Shown in pieces: positions 14,227 to 22,099 of a stretch of 23,799 bases of DNA. Below the pieces are notes generated by a model. That model made no database searches and was not told the origin of the DNA. It saw only the letters and a program-made list of their open reading frames with translations. Origin of the DNA: Prevotella sp. UBA2850 (GTDB lineage: Bacteria; Bacteroidota; Bacteroidia; Bacteroidales; Bacteroidaceae); assembly GCA_002350805.1 (NCBI GenBank), contig DEFO01000046.1:1-23799 (forward strand). Reading direction: 5' to 3'. The position numbers and the translations under genes were made by a program. Positions within the stretch are counted from its first letter, which is position 1; every line of letters begins with the position of its first letter.

Positions 14227-14490
14227 ATGGCTCATAAAAAAGGTGTCGGTAGTTCGAAGAACGGACGCGAATCAGCAGCTCAACGACTTGGTATTAAGAT
14301 TTTCGGCGGTCAGAAGTGTGTAGCAGGCAACATCATCGTTCGCCAGCGCGGCACAAAGCACAACCCTGGCAACAATGTTGCCATCGGTAAGGATGATACG
14401 CTGTACGCTCTCGTAGACGGTACTGTAGAGTTCCACAAGGGACGCCACGACAAGAGTGTGGTAAACGTAATACCCGAGGCTGAAGCTTAA
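14227..14490 (+). CDS. rpmA: Ribosomal protein bL27
   Basis: An 87-residue large-subunit protein whose N-terminal tail reaches the peptidyl transferase centre. The sequence MAHKKGVGSSKNGRESAAQRLG and then GNIIVRQRGTKHNPGNNVAIGKDDTLYAL is unmistakable. The start MAHKKG has no Firmicutes-type cleavable extension. It is the second and last gene of the rplU operon, with a terminator 30 bp further on. Confidence 0.98.
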   Translation: MAHKKGVGSSKNGRESAAQRLGIKIFGGQKCVAGNIIVRQRGTKHNPGNNVAIGKDDTLYALVDGTVEFHKGRHDKSVVNVIPEAEA

Positions 14491-14520
14491 ATAATCAGAA
14501 AACTATTCCAAACAAACAAC

Positions 14521-14560
14521 AAAAATCCCATTTCTCCGAGGAGATTTGGGATTTTTGCCT
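14521..14560 (+). terminator. Intrinsic terminator of rplU-rpmA
   Basis: AAAAATCCCA (14521-14530) pairs exactly with TGGGATTTTT (14547-14556); an inner stem TCTCC/GGAGA extends it. The hairpin begins with A's and ends in T's, so it could also work from the other side. Confidence 0.8.
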
Positions 14561-14590
14561 TTTTATAGCCTTGTTCCAAAAATATTTTTG

Positions 14591-14598
14591 TACTTTTG
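14591..14598 (+). promoter_or_regulatory. Predicted -7 box of serS
   Basis: TACTTTTG matches TAnnTTTG, 74 nt before the serS ATG. No good TTTG lies at the right distance upstream, so this half-site is a moderate call. Confidence 0.45.
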
Positions 14599-14672
14599 CA
14601 TCCGAATGAGCGAAAGGGCATCAGCCGTCACTCTGACAACAAGGAAACATCAATTAAGTAACAATAATCATT

Positions 14673-15989
14673 ATGCTTACACTAAAACTCATCAGTGAGG
14701 AAACTGAACGCGTGATTCGCGGTTTGCAGAAAAAGCACTTCAACGGTGCGCGCGAAGCCATCGAGAATGTTCTTGCCGTAGACAAGCACCGCCGCGAGAC
14801 TCAACAGGCATTAGACGCCAACCTTTCGGAGGCCAAGAAGATGGCAGCCCAGATAGGAATGCTCATGAAACAAGGCAAGAAAGAGGAAGCCGAGAACATC
14901 AAGGCCACCGTGGCTGAGATGAAAGAGACCAATAAGCAGCTGGAGGCTGAGAAGTCGAAAACCGAAGACGAGCTCACCACCCTGCTCTGCCAGATTCCCA
15001 ACATTCCCTACGATGAAGTGCCGGAGGGTGCTGCCGCCGAGGACAACCACGTGGTGAAGAGCAACCTCAGGGAGTGTGTCGAGGGTGACACCGTAGGCAA
15101 TTGGACCACCAACCCCGAAGTGGCTGAGGCCAAGCTTCCCCATTGGGAACTGGCAAAGAAATACAACCTGATTGACTTCGACCTGGGTGTGAAAATCACA
15201 GGTGCAGGCTTCCCCGTATACATCGGCAAGGGCGCCCGCCTGCAACGCGCACTCATCAACTTCTTCCTCGACGAGGCTCGCAAGTCGGGCTATACCGAAA
15301 TCATGCCGCCCACCGTGGTGAATGCCGCCTCGGGATATGGTACCGGCCAGTTGCCCGACAAGGAGGGACAGATGTACCATTGCGAGATTGACGACCTATA
15401 TCTCATTCCTACCGCCGAGGTTCCCGTGACAAATATCTACCGCGACGTGATTCTCGACGAGAAAGACCTGCCCATCAAGAACTGCGCCTACACCGAGTGT
15501 TTCCGTCGTGAAGCCGGCTCATACGGCAAGGACGTGCGCGGCTTGAACCGCCTGCATGAGTTCTCGAAGGTCGAGATTGTACGCATCGACAAGCCCGAGC
15601 ACTCGAAAGAGAGTCATCGTGAGATGCTGGAGCACGTGGAGGGCCTGCTGAAGAAACTCGAGCTTCCCTACCGCATCCTGCTGCTTTGTGGTGGCGACCA
15701 GTCGTTTACCTCTTCCATCTGCTACGACTTCGAGGTCTACTCTGAGGCCCAGAAGCGTTGGCTGGAAGTATCGTCGGTGAGCAACTTCGACAACTATCAG
15801 GCCAACCGACTGAAGTGCCGCTTCCGCAATGCTGAGACGAAGAAAACCGAGCTTTGCCACACGCTTAACGGTTCTGCTCTTGCCCTGCCGCGCATCGTGG
15901 CTGCCCTGCTGGAGAACAACCAGACAGAAAACGGCATACGCATTCCGAAGGCGCTCATCCCCTATACCGGCTTCGATATGATTGACTAA
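14673..15989 (+). CDS. serS: Seryl-tRNA synthetase
   Basis: SerRS charges tRNA-Ser (and tRNA-Sec) with serine. The 438-residue class II synthetase starts with the two-helix coiled-coil arm that grips the tRNA (about residues 25-110, rich in E, K, A), then the catalytic domain: TAEVPVTNIYRD, motif 2 in FRREAGSYGKDVRGLNRLHEFSKVE (split here only for reading), and motif 3 GSALALPRIVAALLEN near the end. The length is a little above the usual 425. The ATG at 14673 is preceded by an A-rich leader and no Shine-Dalgarno. It is transcribed alone, between two terminators. Confidence 0.97.
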   Translation: MLTLKLISEETERVIRGLQKKHFNGAREAIENVLAVDKHRRETQQALDANLSEAKKMAAQIGMLMKQGKKEEAENIKATVAEMKETNKQLEAEKSKTEDELTTLLCQIPNIPYDEVPEGAAAEDNHVVKSNLRECVEGDTVGNWTTNPEVAEAKLPHWELAKKYNLIDFDLGVKITGAGFPVYIGKGARLQRALINFFLDEARKSGYTEIMPPTVVNAASGYGTGQLPDKEGQMYHCEIDDLYLIPTAEVPVTNIYRDVILDEKDLPIKNCAYTECFRREAGSYGKDVRGLNRLHEFSKVEIVRIDKPEHSKESHREMLEHVEGLLKKLELPYRILLLCGGDQSFTSSICYDFEVYSEAQKRWLEVSSVSNFDNYQANRLKCRFRNAETKKTELCHTLNGSALALPRIVAALLENNQTENGIRIPKALIPYTGFDMID

Positions 15990-16036
15990 CAGGAATATGC
16001 GAGTGCCTTTGAGCACCATACCATATTTACCATCAG

Positions 16037-16070
16037 GCAAAAGAAAACGGCTGTTTTCTTTTGCTTTTTT
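16037..16070 (+). terminator. Intrinsic terminator of serS
   Basis: GCAAAAGAAAAC (16037-16048) and GTTTTCTTTTGC (16053-16064) form a perfect 12-bp stem with a GGCT loop, followed by six T's (16065-16070). The 3' arm contains the TTTG box of the next promoter. Confidence 0.85.
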
Positions 16071-16090
16071 ATTTTGATTTTGTACCTTTG
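16060..16090 (+). promoter_or_regulatory. Promoter of the Nfn-like operon
   Basis: TTTG (16060-16063), 19 nt, TACCTTTG (16083-16090): a perfect match, 29 nt before the ATG at 16120. The TTTG box lies in the 3' arm of the serS terminator. Confidence 0.75.
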
Positions 16091-16119
16091 CACACAAAAC
16101 GAAACTAACACAAAGAGAT

Positions 16120-18477
16120 ATGAATAGAATTATAAGGAAAGAACAGTTTTCTGAGAAGGTTTTCCTTTTCGAGATCGAGGCTCCGCTGATAGCCAAGAGC
16201 CGCAAGGCCGGCAATTTTGTCATTGTGCGCGTCGACAAGAAAGGCGAGCGCATGCCTCTGACCATTGCCGGTGCCGATATTGAGAAAGGAACCATCACTC
16301 TCGTTGTCCAGCAAGTGGGTCTCTCGTCGAAGAAGCTCTGCATGCTGAACGAAGGCGACAACGTGGCCGACATCGTGGGTCCTCTGGGCAATCCCACTCA
16401 TATTGAGAATTTCGGAACCGTGGTTTGTGCCGGCGGAGGTCTGGGCGTTGCACCGATGCTGCCCATCATCCAGGCGCTGAAGGCAGCTGGCAACCGTGTG
16501 CTCTCGGTCATGGCTGGCCGTTCGAAAGACCTGATCATATTGGAAGACAAGGTGCGCGAGTCGAGCGACGAGGTGATCATCATGACCGATGACGGCTCGT
16601 ATGGCGAGAAAGGCGTGGTCACCGTAGGTATCGAGAAGTTTATCGAGCAAGAGCATGTTGACAAGGTGTTTGCCATCGGTCCTCCCATCATGATGAAGTT
16701 CTCTAACCTCACGGCTCAGAAACACAATATTCCTTGCGAGGTAAGCCTGAACACGATTATGGTCGACGGTACGGGCATGTGCGGAGCTTGCCGACTGACC
16801 ATTGGCGGCAAGACGAAGTTTGTCTGCATCGACGGTCCTGAGTTCGACGGTGCCTTGGTCGACTGGGACGAGATGTTCAAGCGCATGGGCACATTCAAGC
16901 GCGCCGAGCAGGATGAGCTGGAGCACTTTGAGGAGCACTTGTATCATGAGGATTCAGAGGCCGAAGCCCATGTAGCCGGTCAGAAGAACGAGGCTGGCTC
17001 GACCCGTGCTGCCGACGACCCCATCGAGGTGCTCACCGACCGCAACGCCGAGTGGCGCAACGAGATTCGCAAGAGCATGAAACCCAAGGAGCGCACGCAG
17101 ATTGAACGCGTGCAGATGCCCGAGCTCGACCCCGTTTATCGTGCCACCACGCGCACCGAGGAAGTGAACATTGGCCTCACACCCGAAATGGCCATGAAAG
17201 AGGCCAAGCGCTGCCTGGATTGCGCTAAACCAACCTGTGTGGAGGGTTGCCCGGTGAACATCAACATACCTGCATTCATCAAGAATATCGAGCGCGGCGA
17301 GTTCCTGGCTGCCGCCAAAGTGCTCAAGCAGACCTCTGCCCTGCCAGCTGTCTGCGGCCGTGTTTGTCCGCAAGAGAAACAATGTGAGAGCCGCTGCATA
17401 CATCTGAAGATGAACGAGCCCGCCGTGGCCATTGGCTACCTGGAGCGCTTCGCCGCCGACTACGAGCGCGAGAGCGGCAACATCAGCCTTCCAGAGATTG
17501 CTCCCGCCAACGGCATCAAGATTGCCGTCGTGGGCTCAGGTCCCTCGGGCCTCTCGTTTGCCGGCGATATGGTGAAGATGGGCTACGATGTCTACGTATT
17601 CGAGGCTTTGCACGAGATTGGCGGCGTGCTGAAATACGGCATTCCCGAGTTCCGTCTGCCCAATGCCATTGTCGACGTCGAGATTCAAAACCTTGCCAAG
17701 ATGGGCGTGCATTTCCAGACCGACGTGATTGTCGGCAAGACCATCTCTGTTGACGATCTCGAGGCCCAAGGCTTCAAGGGAATCTTCGTCGGCTCGGGTG
17801 CCGGACTGCCCAACTTCATGAATATCCCTGGAGAGAACAGCATCAACATCATGTCGTCGAACGAGTATCTCACGCGCGTCAACCTGATGGATGCTGCCAA
17901 CCCGACCACCGATACGCCCATCAATCTGGGTAAGAATGTTCTGGTAGTGGGCGGCGGCAACACGGCCATGGACTCGTGCCGCACGGCCAAGCGTCTGGGC
18001 GGCAATGTGACGTTGGTCTACCGTCGTTCAGAGGCCGAGATGCCCGCCCGTCTGGAGGAGGTGAAGCATGCCAAGGAAGAAGGTATCAACTTCCTGACCC
18101 TTCACAACCCCATCGAGTATAAGGCCGACGAGAATGGTGCCGTATGCAAGGCTATCCTCCAAGTGATGCAACTGGGCGAGCCCGATGCCAGCGGCCGCCG
18201 GTCGCCCGTGCCCGTTGAGGGACAGACCGTCGAGCTGGATGTCGACCAGGTCATCGTGGCCGTTGGCGTGAGCCCCAACCCGTTGGTTCCGAAATCCATC
18301 GAGGGACTTGAGCTGGGTCGCAAGAACACCATCGTCGTCAACGAGGGTATGCAGTCCAGCCGACCTGAGATTTTTGCTGGTGGCGACATTGTCCGCGGAG
18401 GTGCCACCGTCATATTGGCCATGGGCGACGGCCGCCGTGCTGCCGCTAGCATGGATGCTCAAATTCAAGGTAAATAA
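16120..18477 (+). CDS. Fused Nfn-like oxidoreductase (ferredoxin-NADP reductase subunit + GltD-like subunit)
   Basis: One 785-residue protein joins two chains that are separate in many bacteria. Residues 1 to about 280 resemble the small subunit (NfnA/SudB, also called dihydroorotate dehydrogenase B NAD-binding subunit): GGGLGVAPMLPII and the iron-sulfur segment MCGACRLTIGG with a third Cys about 12 residues on (about 221, 224, 236). After a variable linker (about 280-310), the rest resembles the large subunit (NfnB/GltD): CLDCAKPTCVEGCP near 365 and CGRVCPQEKQCESRC near 412 for [4Fe-4S] clusters, FAD-binding GSGPSGLSFAGDM near 472, GGGNTAMDSCR near 610, and FAGGDIVRGGATVILAMGDGR near 748-768. 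It probably moves electrons between NADH, NADPH and ferredoxin in the cytoplasm; glutamate synthase activity is less likely because no large GltB subunit is nearby. First gene of an operon. Confidence 0.9.
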   Translation: MNRIIRKEQFSEKVFLFEIEAPLIAKSRKAGNFVIVRVDKKGERMPLTIAGADIEKGTITLVVQQVGLSSKKLCMLNEGDNVADIVGPLGNPTHIENFGTVVCAGGGLGVAPMLPIIQALKAAGNRVLSVMAGRSKDLIILEDKVRESSDEVIIMTDDGSYGEKGVVTVGIEKFIEQEHVDKVFAIGPPIMMKFSNLTAQKHNIPCEVSLNTIMVDGTGMCGACRLTIGGKTKFVCIDGPEFDGALVDWDEMFKRMGTFKRAEQDELEHFEEHLYHEDSEAEAHVAGQKNEAGSTRAADDPIEVLTDRNAEWRNEIRKSMKPKERTQIERVQMPELDPVYRATTRTEEVNIGLTPEMAMKEAKRCLDCAKPTCVEGCPVNINIPAFIKNIERGEFLAAAKVLKQTSALPAVCGRVCPQEKQCESRCIHLKMNEPAVAIGYLERFAADYERESGNISLPEIAPANGIKIAVVGSGPSGLSFAGDMVKMGYDVYVFEALHEIGGVLKYGIPEFRLPNAIVDVEIQNLAKMGVHFQTDVIVGKTISVDDLEAQGFKGIFVGSGAGLPNFMNIPGENSINIMSSNEYLTRVNLMDAANPTTDTPINLGKNVLVVGGGNTAMDSCRTAKRLGGNVTLVYRRSEAEMPARLEEVKHAKEEGINFLTLHNPIEYKADENGAVCKAILQVMQLGEPDASGRRSPVPVEGQTVELDVDQVIVAVGVSPNPLVPKSIEGLELGRKNTIVVNEGMQSSRPEIFAGGDIVRGGATVILAMGDGRRAAASMDAQIQGK

Positions 18478-18846
18478 ATGAACGGATTATATACGATTAT
18501 CTTGCTCGTACTAAGCAATGTCTTCATGACATTTGCCTGGTACGGGCATTTAAAATTACAAGAGAACGGCACCTCCAGCCATTGGCCGCTCATAGGTGTC
18601 ATCGTCTTCTCGTGGGCCATCGCCTTCTTCGAGTATTGTTGTCAGGTACCGGCCAACCGCATGGGCTTCATCGGCAACGGTGGTCCTTTCACCCTTGTGC
18701 AGTTGAAAGTAGTTCAGGAGTGCATTTCGCTGGCCGTTTTTGCCGTTGTGGCCAACATCCTCTTCCAAGGTCAGAACCTTCATTGGAACCACATCCTGGC
18801 ATTCCTGCTCATCATCTGTGCCGTCTATCTTGTCTTTATGAAGTGA
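18478..18846 (+). CDS. DUF486 (DMT-type) small membrane protein
   Basis: A 122-residue protein of four hydrophobic helices (about 4-20, 37-55, 77-95, 100-120), with the conserved CCQVPANRMGF segment typical of DUF486, a small family placed near drug/metabolite transporters. The function is unknown. Its ATG follows the stop of the Nfn-like gene with no gap, and the next gene starts directly after its stop, so the three are surely one operon. Confidence 0.85.
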   Translation: MNGLYTIILLVLSNVFMTFAWYGHLKLQENGTSSHWPLIGVIVFSWAIAFFEYCCQVPANRMGFIGNGGPFTLVQLKVVQECISLAVFAVVANILFQGQNLHWNHILAFLLIICAVYLVFMK

Positions 18847-19638
18847 ATGCAACTCGGAGAAGAACAAAAACTTGAGCGCAGAATCGTAAGTCGCTTTCGC
18901 AAAGCCATTTCCGATTATCAACTTGTCGCCGACGGAGACCGTGTGCTGGTGGCTCTCTCAGGTGGAAAAGACTCGCTCTGCCTGCTCGAGTTGTTGGCCC
19001 GTCAGGCACGTGTCTACCGCCCGAAGTTCCACGTCGAGGCCGTTCATGTGCGCATGCAAAACATCCACTACGAAAGCGACACAACTTACCTTGAGCACTT
19101 CTGCCAGCAACATGGCGTCAAGCTCCACGTTCTCTCCACCCGATTCGAAACAGGCCTTCAAGCCGCTAATTCCGAAGAAGCTTCTGCCGGCAAACAACCC
19201 TCGTCTGCCGAAACCCTGAGAAAGCAGAAGACGCCCTGCTTTCTTTGTTCGTGGTACCGGCGCAAGGCCATCTTCAACCTAGCCCAGGCTGAGAACTTCA
19301 ACAAAATAGCCCTCGGCCATCACCAAGACGACATTCTTCACACAACCCTTATGAACCTGTGCTTTCAAGGCCGGTTCGATGGAATGCCCGTGAGCATGCC
19401 CATGCGTCGCATGCCACTCACCATCATCCGTCCGCTCTGCCTCGAGCACGAGAGCGAGCTAAAGGCTTTTGCCCTGCTACGCCACTACGAACAACAACTC
19501 AAGAGCTGTCCCTACGAGCATGAGACCCACCGTGCCGAAATTGCCGGCCTTTACCAGCAGATTGAGGAAATGAACCCTGAGGCTCGCTATTCCATCTGGC
19601 ACGCGCTCCATACTGCCGGAAAGCTCGTAGAGTATTAA
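18847..19638 (+). CDS. ttcA: TtcA-like tRNA cytidine(32) 2-thiolation protein
   Basis: TtcA uses ATP and an iron-sulfur cluster to add sulfur to cytidine 32 of some tRNAs. The 263-residue protein has the PP-loop SGGKDS at 38-43, a CxxC pair Cys131/Cys134 (CFLC), LGHHQDD at 156-162 and a third Cys221 (KSCPYEHE), the same spacing of the three cysteines as in E. coli TtcA, where they hold the cluster. A run of about 15 extra residues (AANSEEASAGKQPSS, about 107-121) lies before the CxxC. Related PP-loop tRNA enzymes cannot be fully excluded. Its ATG follows the DUF486 stop directly (TGAATG), so it is the third gene of the operon. Confidence 0.87.
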   Translation: MQLGEEQKLERRIVSRFRKAISDYQLVADGDRVLVALSGGKDSLCLLELLARQARVYRPKFHVEAVHVRMQNIHYESDTTYLEHFCQQHGVKLHVLSTRFETGLQAANSEEASAGKQPSSAETLRKQKTPCFLCSWYRRKAIFNLAQAENFNKIALGHHQDDILHTTLMNLCFQGRFDGMPVSMPMRRMPLTIIRPLCLEHESELKAFALLRHYEQQLKSCPYEHETHRAEIAGLYQQIEEMNPEARYSIWHALHTAGKLVEY

Positions 19639-19687
19639 AATGAATTAAATTGTCAGCAGCCAATCAACATTTGTCAATAAAAAAATG

Positions 19688-19695
19688 TATCTTTG
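19688..19695 (+). promoter_or_regulatory. Predicted -7 box for the PD40-mnmE operon
   Basis: TATCTTTG is a perfect -7 match, 27 nt before the ATG at 19723. The nearest TTTG (19670-19673) is only 14 nt upstream, short of the usual 19-20, so the -33 part is uncertain. Confidence 0.5.
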
Positions 19696-19722
19696 TCTAT
19701 TCAAAGAACGAACATAAGAACC

Positions 19723-20898
19723 ATGAATAGAATCAGAATCTCACTTGCCGCCCTGCTTATCATAGCTGCCACCATCCCCTCGATGGCGCAAAAGAAAAAA
19801 ACAGCAGCCAAGACAAAGGCTAAGACCACCGTACCGGCTCCCCCGCAAAAGACGGCAGCCGACCTGCTCTACGAGAACATGCTGCCCAACACCCAGCGCG
19901 TATTCGTCATAGACAGCATCGTGGTCGACAAAAGCCAGTTCCTGGCATGTATTCCCTTGCAACGCGACAACGGTACCATCCAAGCTTACAACGATTTCTT
20001 CGGCACCGACGACCAAGACGGGCAATACGTCTTTGTCAACGGATTCCGCAATAAGTGTTTCTATTCAGAAGCCGACACCACCGGCCATGTGCGCCTCTTC
20101 ACGCGCGACAAGATTGCAGGTAAATGGTCTAAGCCACAACCGCTCGACGGGCTCGATGAGTTCGCCCCCGACATGGCCTATCCCTTCATGATGCCCGACG
20201 GAACCACCTTCTATTTCGCAGCTAAATGCAAAGAAAGCATAGGCGGATACGACCTCTTCGTCACGCGCTACGATGCCGAGAACGCCCGCTACCTGAGGCC
20301 CGAGAACATTGGCCTGCCTTTCAACTCGAAGGCCGACGACTTCATGTATGTGGAAGACGATATGAACCGTCTGGCGTGGTTCGTCACCTCACGCAACCAA
20401 CCTGAAGGCAAGGTGTGCGTCTACACCATCGTCACCTCCGACAACCGTGAGAACTACGACATTAGCGACATCGACGACACGCGCCTCAACCAGCTGGCAG
20501 CCATCACGCGCATCCGCGACACATGGCCTTCTGTTGCCAAGCGCAACCAGGCCATGAAAAAGCTCAACGAGCTCAAAGACAACAGCTCCGCCTCAAGCCA
20601 GGGTGAGGCCATCTACTTCCCCATCAACGACAAGGTAGTCTACCGTTCGCTCAGCGAGTTCCACAACATCGAGAGCCGTACACTCTTCGAGCGCATGCAA
20701 GCCCTGAAGGCAGAGGTCGACAAAGAAAACCATCACCTGGACCTCATCCGCAAGGAGTATCGCAACACCAGCGGAAGCACCCATCAGCGGCTGGCCGACG
20801 ATATTCAAGACTACGAGCGCATCATCCAGCGCCAGCAAGCAGAGCTGAAGGCGATGGCCAAACAAATACGCAATGCCGAGAACCAGGCAATGAACTAA
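19723..20898 (+). CDS. Secreted PD40 (WD40-like propeller) repeat protein with coiled-coil tail
   Basis: A 391-residue protein with a signal peptide (MNRIRISLAALLIIAATIPSMA, cleaved near AQKKK), a basic, low-complexity linker (KKKTAAKTKAKTT), and then beta-propeller-like segments such as FAPDMAYPFMMPDGTTFYFAAK and GGYDLFVTRYDAENARYLRPENI, as in the PD40 repeats of TolB-like and OmpA-linked proteins. The last ~70 residues are charged and helical (EVDKENHHLDLIRKEYRN, then a stretch of Q, E, A, K), probably a coiled coil. No OmpA or peptidase domain is seen. The role is unknown, likely periplasmic. I start at the ATG 19723; the frame reaches further up into the promoter. Confidence 0.8.
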   Translation: MNRIRISLAALLIIAATIPSMAQKKKTAAKTKAKTTVPAPPQKTAADLLYENMLPNTQRVFVIDSIVVDKSQFLACIPLQRDNGTIQAYNDFFGTDDQDGQYVFVNGFRNKCFYSEADTTGHVRLFTRDKIAGKWSKPQPLDGLDEFAPDMAYPFMMPDGTTFYFAAKCKESIGGYDLFVTRYDAENARYLRPENIGLPFNSKADDFMYVEDDMNRLAWFVTSRNQPEGKVCVYTIVTSDNRENYDISDIDDTRLNQLAAITRIRDTWPSVAKRNQAMKKLNELKDNSSASSQGEAIYFPINDKVVYRSLSEFHNIESRTLFERMQALKAEVDKENHHLDLIRKEYRNTSGSTHQRLADDIQDYERIIQRQQAELKAMAKQIRNAENQAMN

Positions 20899-20912
20899 AA
20901 ATCCATATATGT

Positions 20913-21791
20913 ATGAAGAACAAGAGATTTTTCCCCGAGTCAGAACTCATCATTAATGCCGATGGCTCGTGCTTCCACTTGCACCTCCGTCCAGAGCAAA
21001 TGGCCGACCGCATCATCCTCGTGGGCGACCCAGCCCGCGTCGACACAGTAGCCGCTCACTTCGACTCACGCGAGTGCGAGGTCAGCAGCCGCGAGTTCCA
21101 CACCATTACCGGCACCTATAAAGGCAAGCGCATCACCTGCCAAAGCCATGGTATCGGATGTGATAATATCGACATCGTGGTCAACGAGCTCGACACATTG
21201 GCCAATATCGACTACACCACCCGCCAGGAGCGCGAAGAACATCGCACGCTCACCCTCGTGCGCATAGGCACCTGCGGCGGATTACAACCCGAGACTCCCA
21301 CAGGTAGCTTTGTGGCATCGGTCAAAAGCATCGGTTTCGACGGTCTGCTCAACTATTATGCCGACCGAGACAAAGTGTGCGACCTGCAACTCGAGGAGGC
21401 TTTCAAACAACACATGCAATGGGACCCCAAGAAAGGCTCACCCTATGTAGCGGTTGCCGACCCGGAGCTAACCAACCAAATCGCACAAGACGACATGGTG
21501 CGTGGCTACACCATCTCGTGCGGCGGATTCTACGGTCCGCAGGGACGAGTGCTCCGCGCCGATATCGCCGACCCGCATCAGAACGAGAAGATTGAAACCT
21601 TCGAGTATGAGGGCATGAAAGTGTGCAACTTCGAGATGGAGTCGTCGGCAGTAGCCGGCATGGCCTCGCTCCTTGGCCATCGCGCTACGACCTGCTGTAT
21701 GGTCATCGCCAACCGCTATGCCCAGAAGATGAACACCGAGTACAAAAACTCCATCGACACGCTCATCGAGAAAGTGCTCGACAGAATATGA
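20913..21791 (+). CDS. Nucleoside phosphorylase (uridine/purine phosphorylase family)
   Basis: The 292-residue protein belongs to the PNP/UDP superfamily that splits nucleosides with phosphate for salvage. Key segments are ILVGDPARV near 36-44, the FHTITGTYKGKRITCQSHGIG region, RIGTCGGLQ near 125-133 and the ribose-binding FEMESSAVAGMA near 240. The sequence resembles the uridine phosphorylase side more than PNP, but substrate cannot be fixed. The start follows the PD40 gene by 14 bp, and its stop codon overlaps the next gene's ATG (ATGA), so it is part of a tightly packed operon. Confidence 0.9.
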   Translation: MKNKRFFPESELIINADGSCFHLHLRPEQMADRIILVGDPARVDTVAAHFDSRECEVSSREFHTITGTYKGKRITCQSHGIGCDNIDIVVNELDTLANIDYTTRQEREEHRTLTLVRIGTCGGLQPETPTGSFVASVKSIGFDGLLNYYADRDKVCDLQLEEAFKQHMQWDPKKGSPYVAVADPELTNQIAQDDMVRGYTISCGGFYGPQGRVLRADIADPHQNEKIETFEYEGMKVCNFEMESSAVAGMASLLGHRATTCCMVIANRYAQKMNTEYKNSIDTLIEKVLDRI

Positions 21792-22099
21792 TTGTTCGGA
21801 ACATCTTTGTTGGTATATTAGCCATCCTCTTTCTCGTCCTTGCTGTCATCTTTCTGATGGGCAAGGGCGACAAACTTATTGCTGGCTATAATACTGCCAG
21901 CGAGGAAGATCGGGCAAAAGTGAATATTAAGCGTTTGCGCTTCCTGATGGCTATCCTTTCTGTGATAGCAGCAGGCTATGTAAGCATTCTGCCCTTCATT
22001 GGTAACAATCCCCAGAATCAGATGGGGGCACTTTTCATTTTCTTTGCAATAACAATAATATTCATCATATTAGCAAATACATGGGCAAAGAAGAAATGA
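21788..22099 (+). CDS. DUF3784 family small membrane protein
   Basis: A 103-residue protein with three hydrophobic segments (about 5-24, 52-70 and 79-98). The segment MGKGDKLIAGYNTASEEDR after the first helix is the mark of DUF3784. Function is unknown. The frame is open to 21623, but the family N-terminus and the ATGA overlap with the phosphorylase stop fix the start at 21788. Its own stop overlaps the mnmE start in the same way. The gene looks more AT-rich than its neighbours. Confidence 0.8.
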   Translation: MIVRNIFVGILAILFLVLAVIFLMGKGDKLIAGYNTASEEDRAKVNIKRLRFLMAILSVIAAGYVSILPFIGNNPQNQMGALFIFFAITIIFIILANTWAKKK

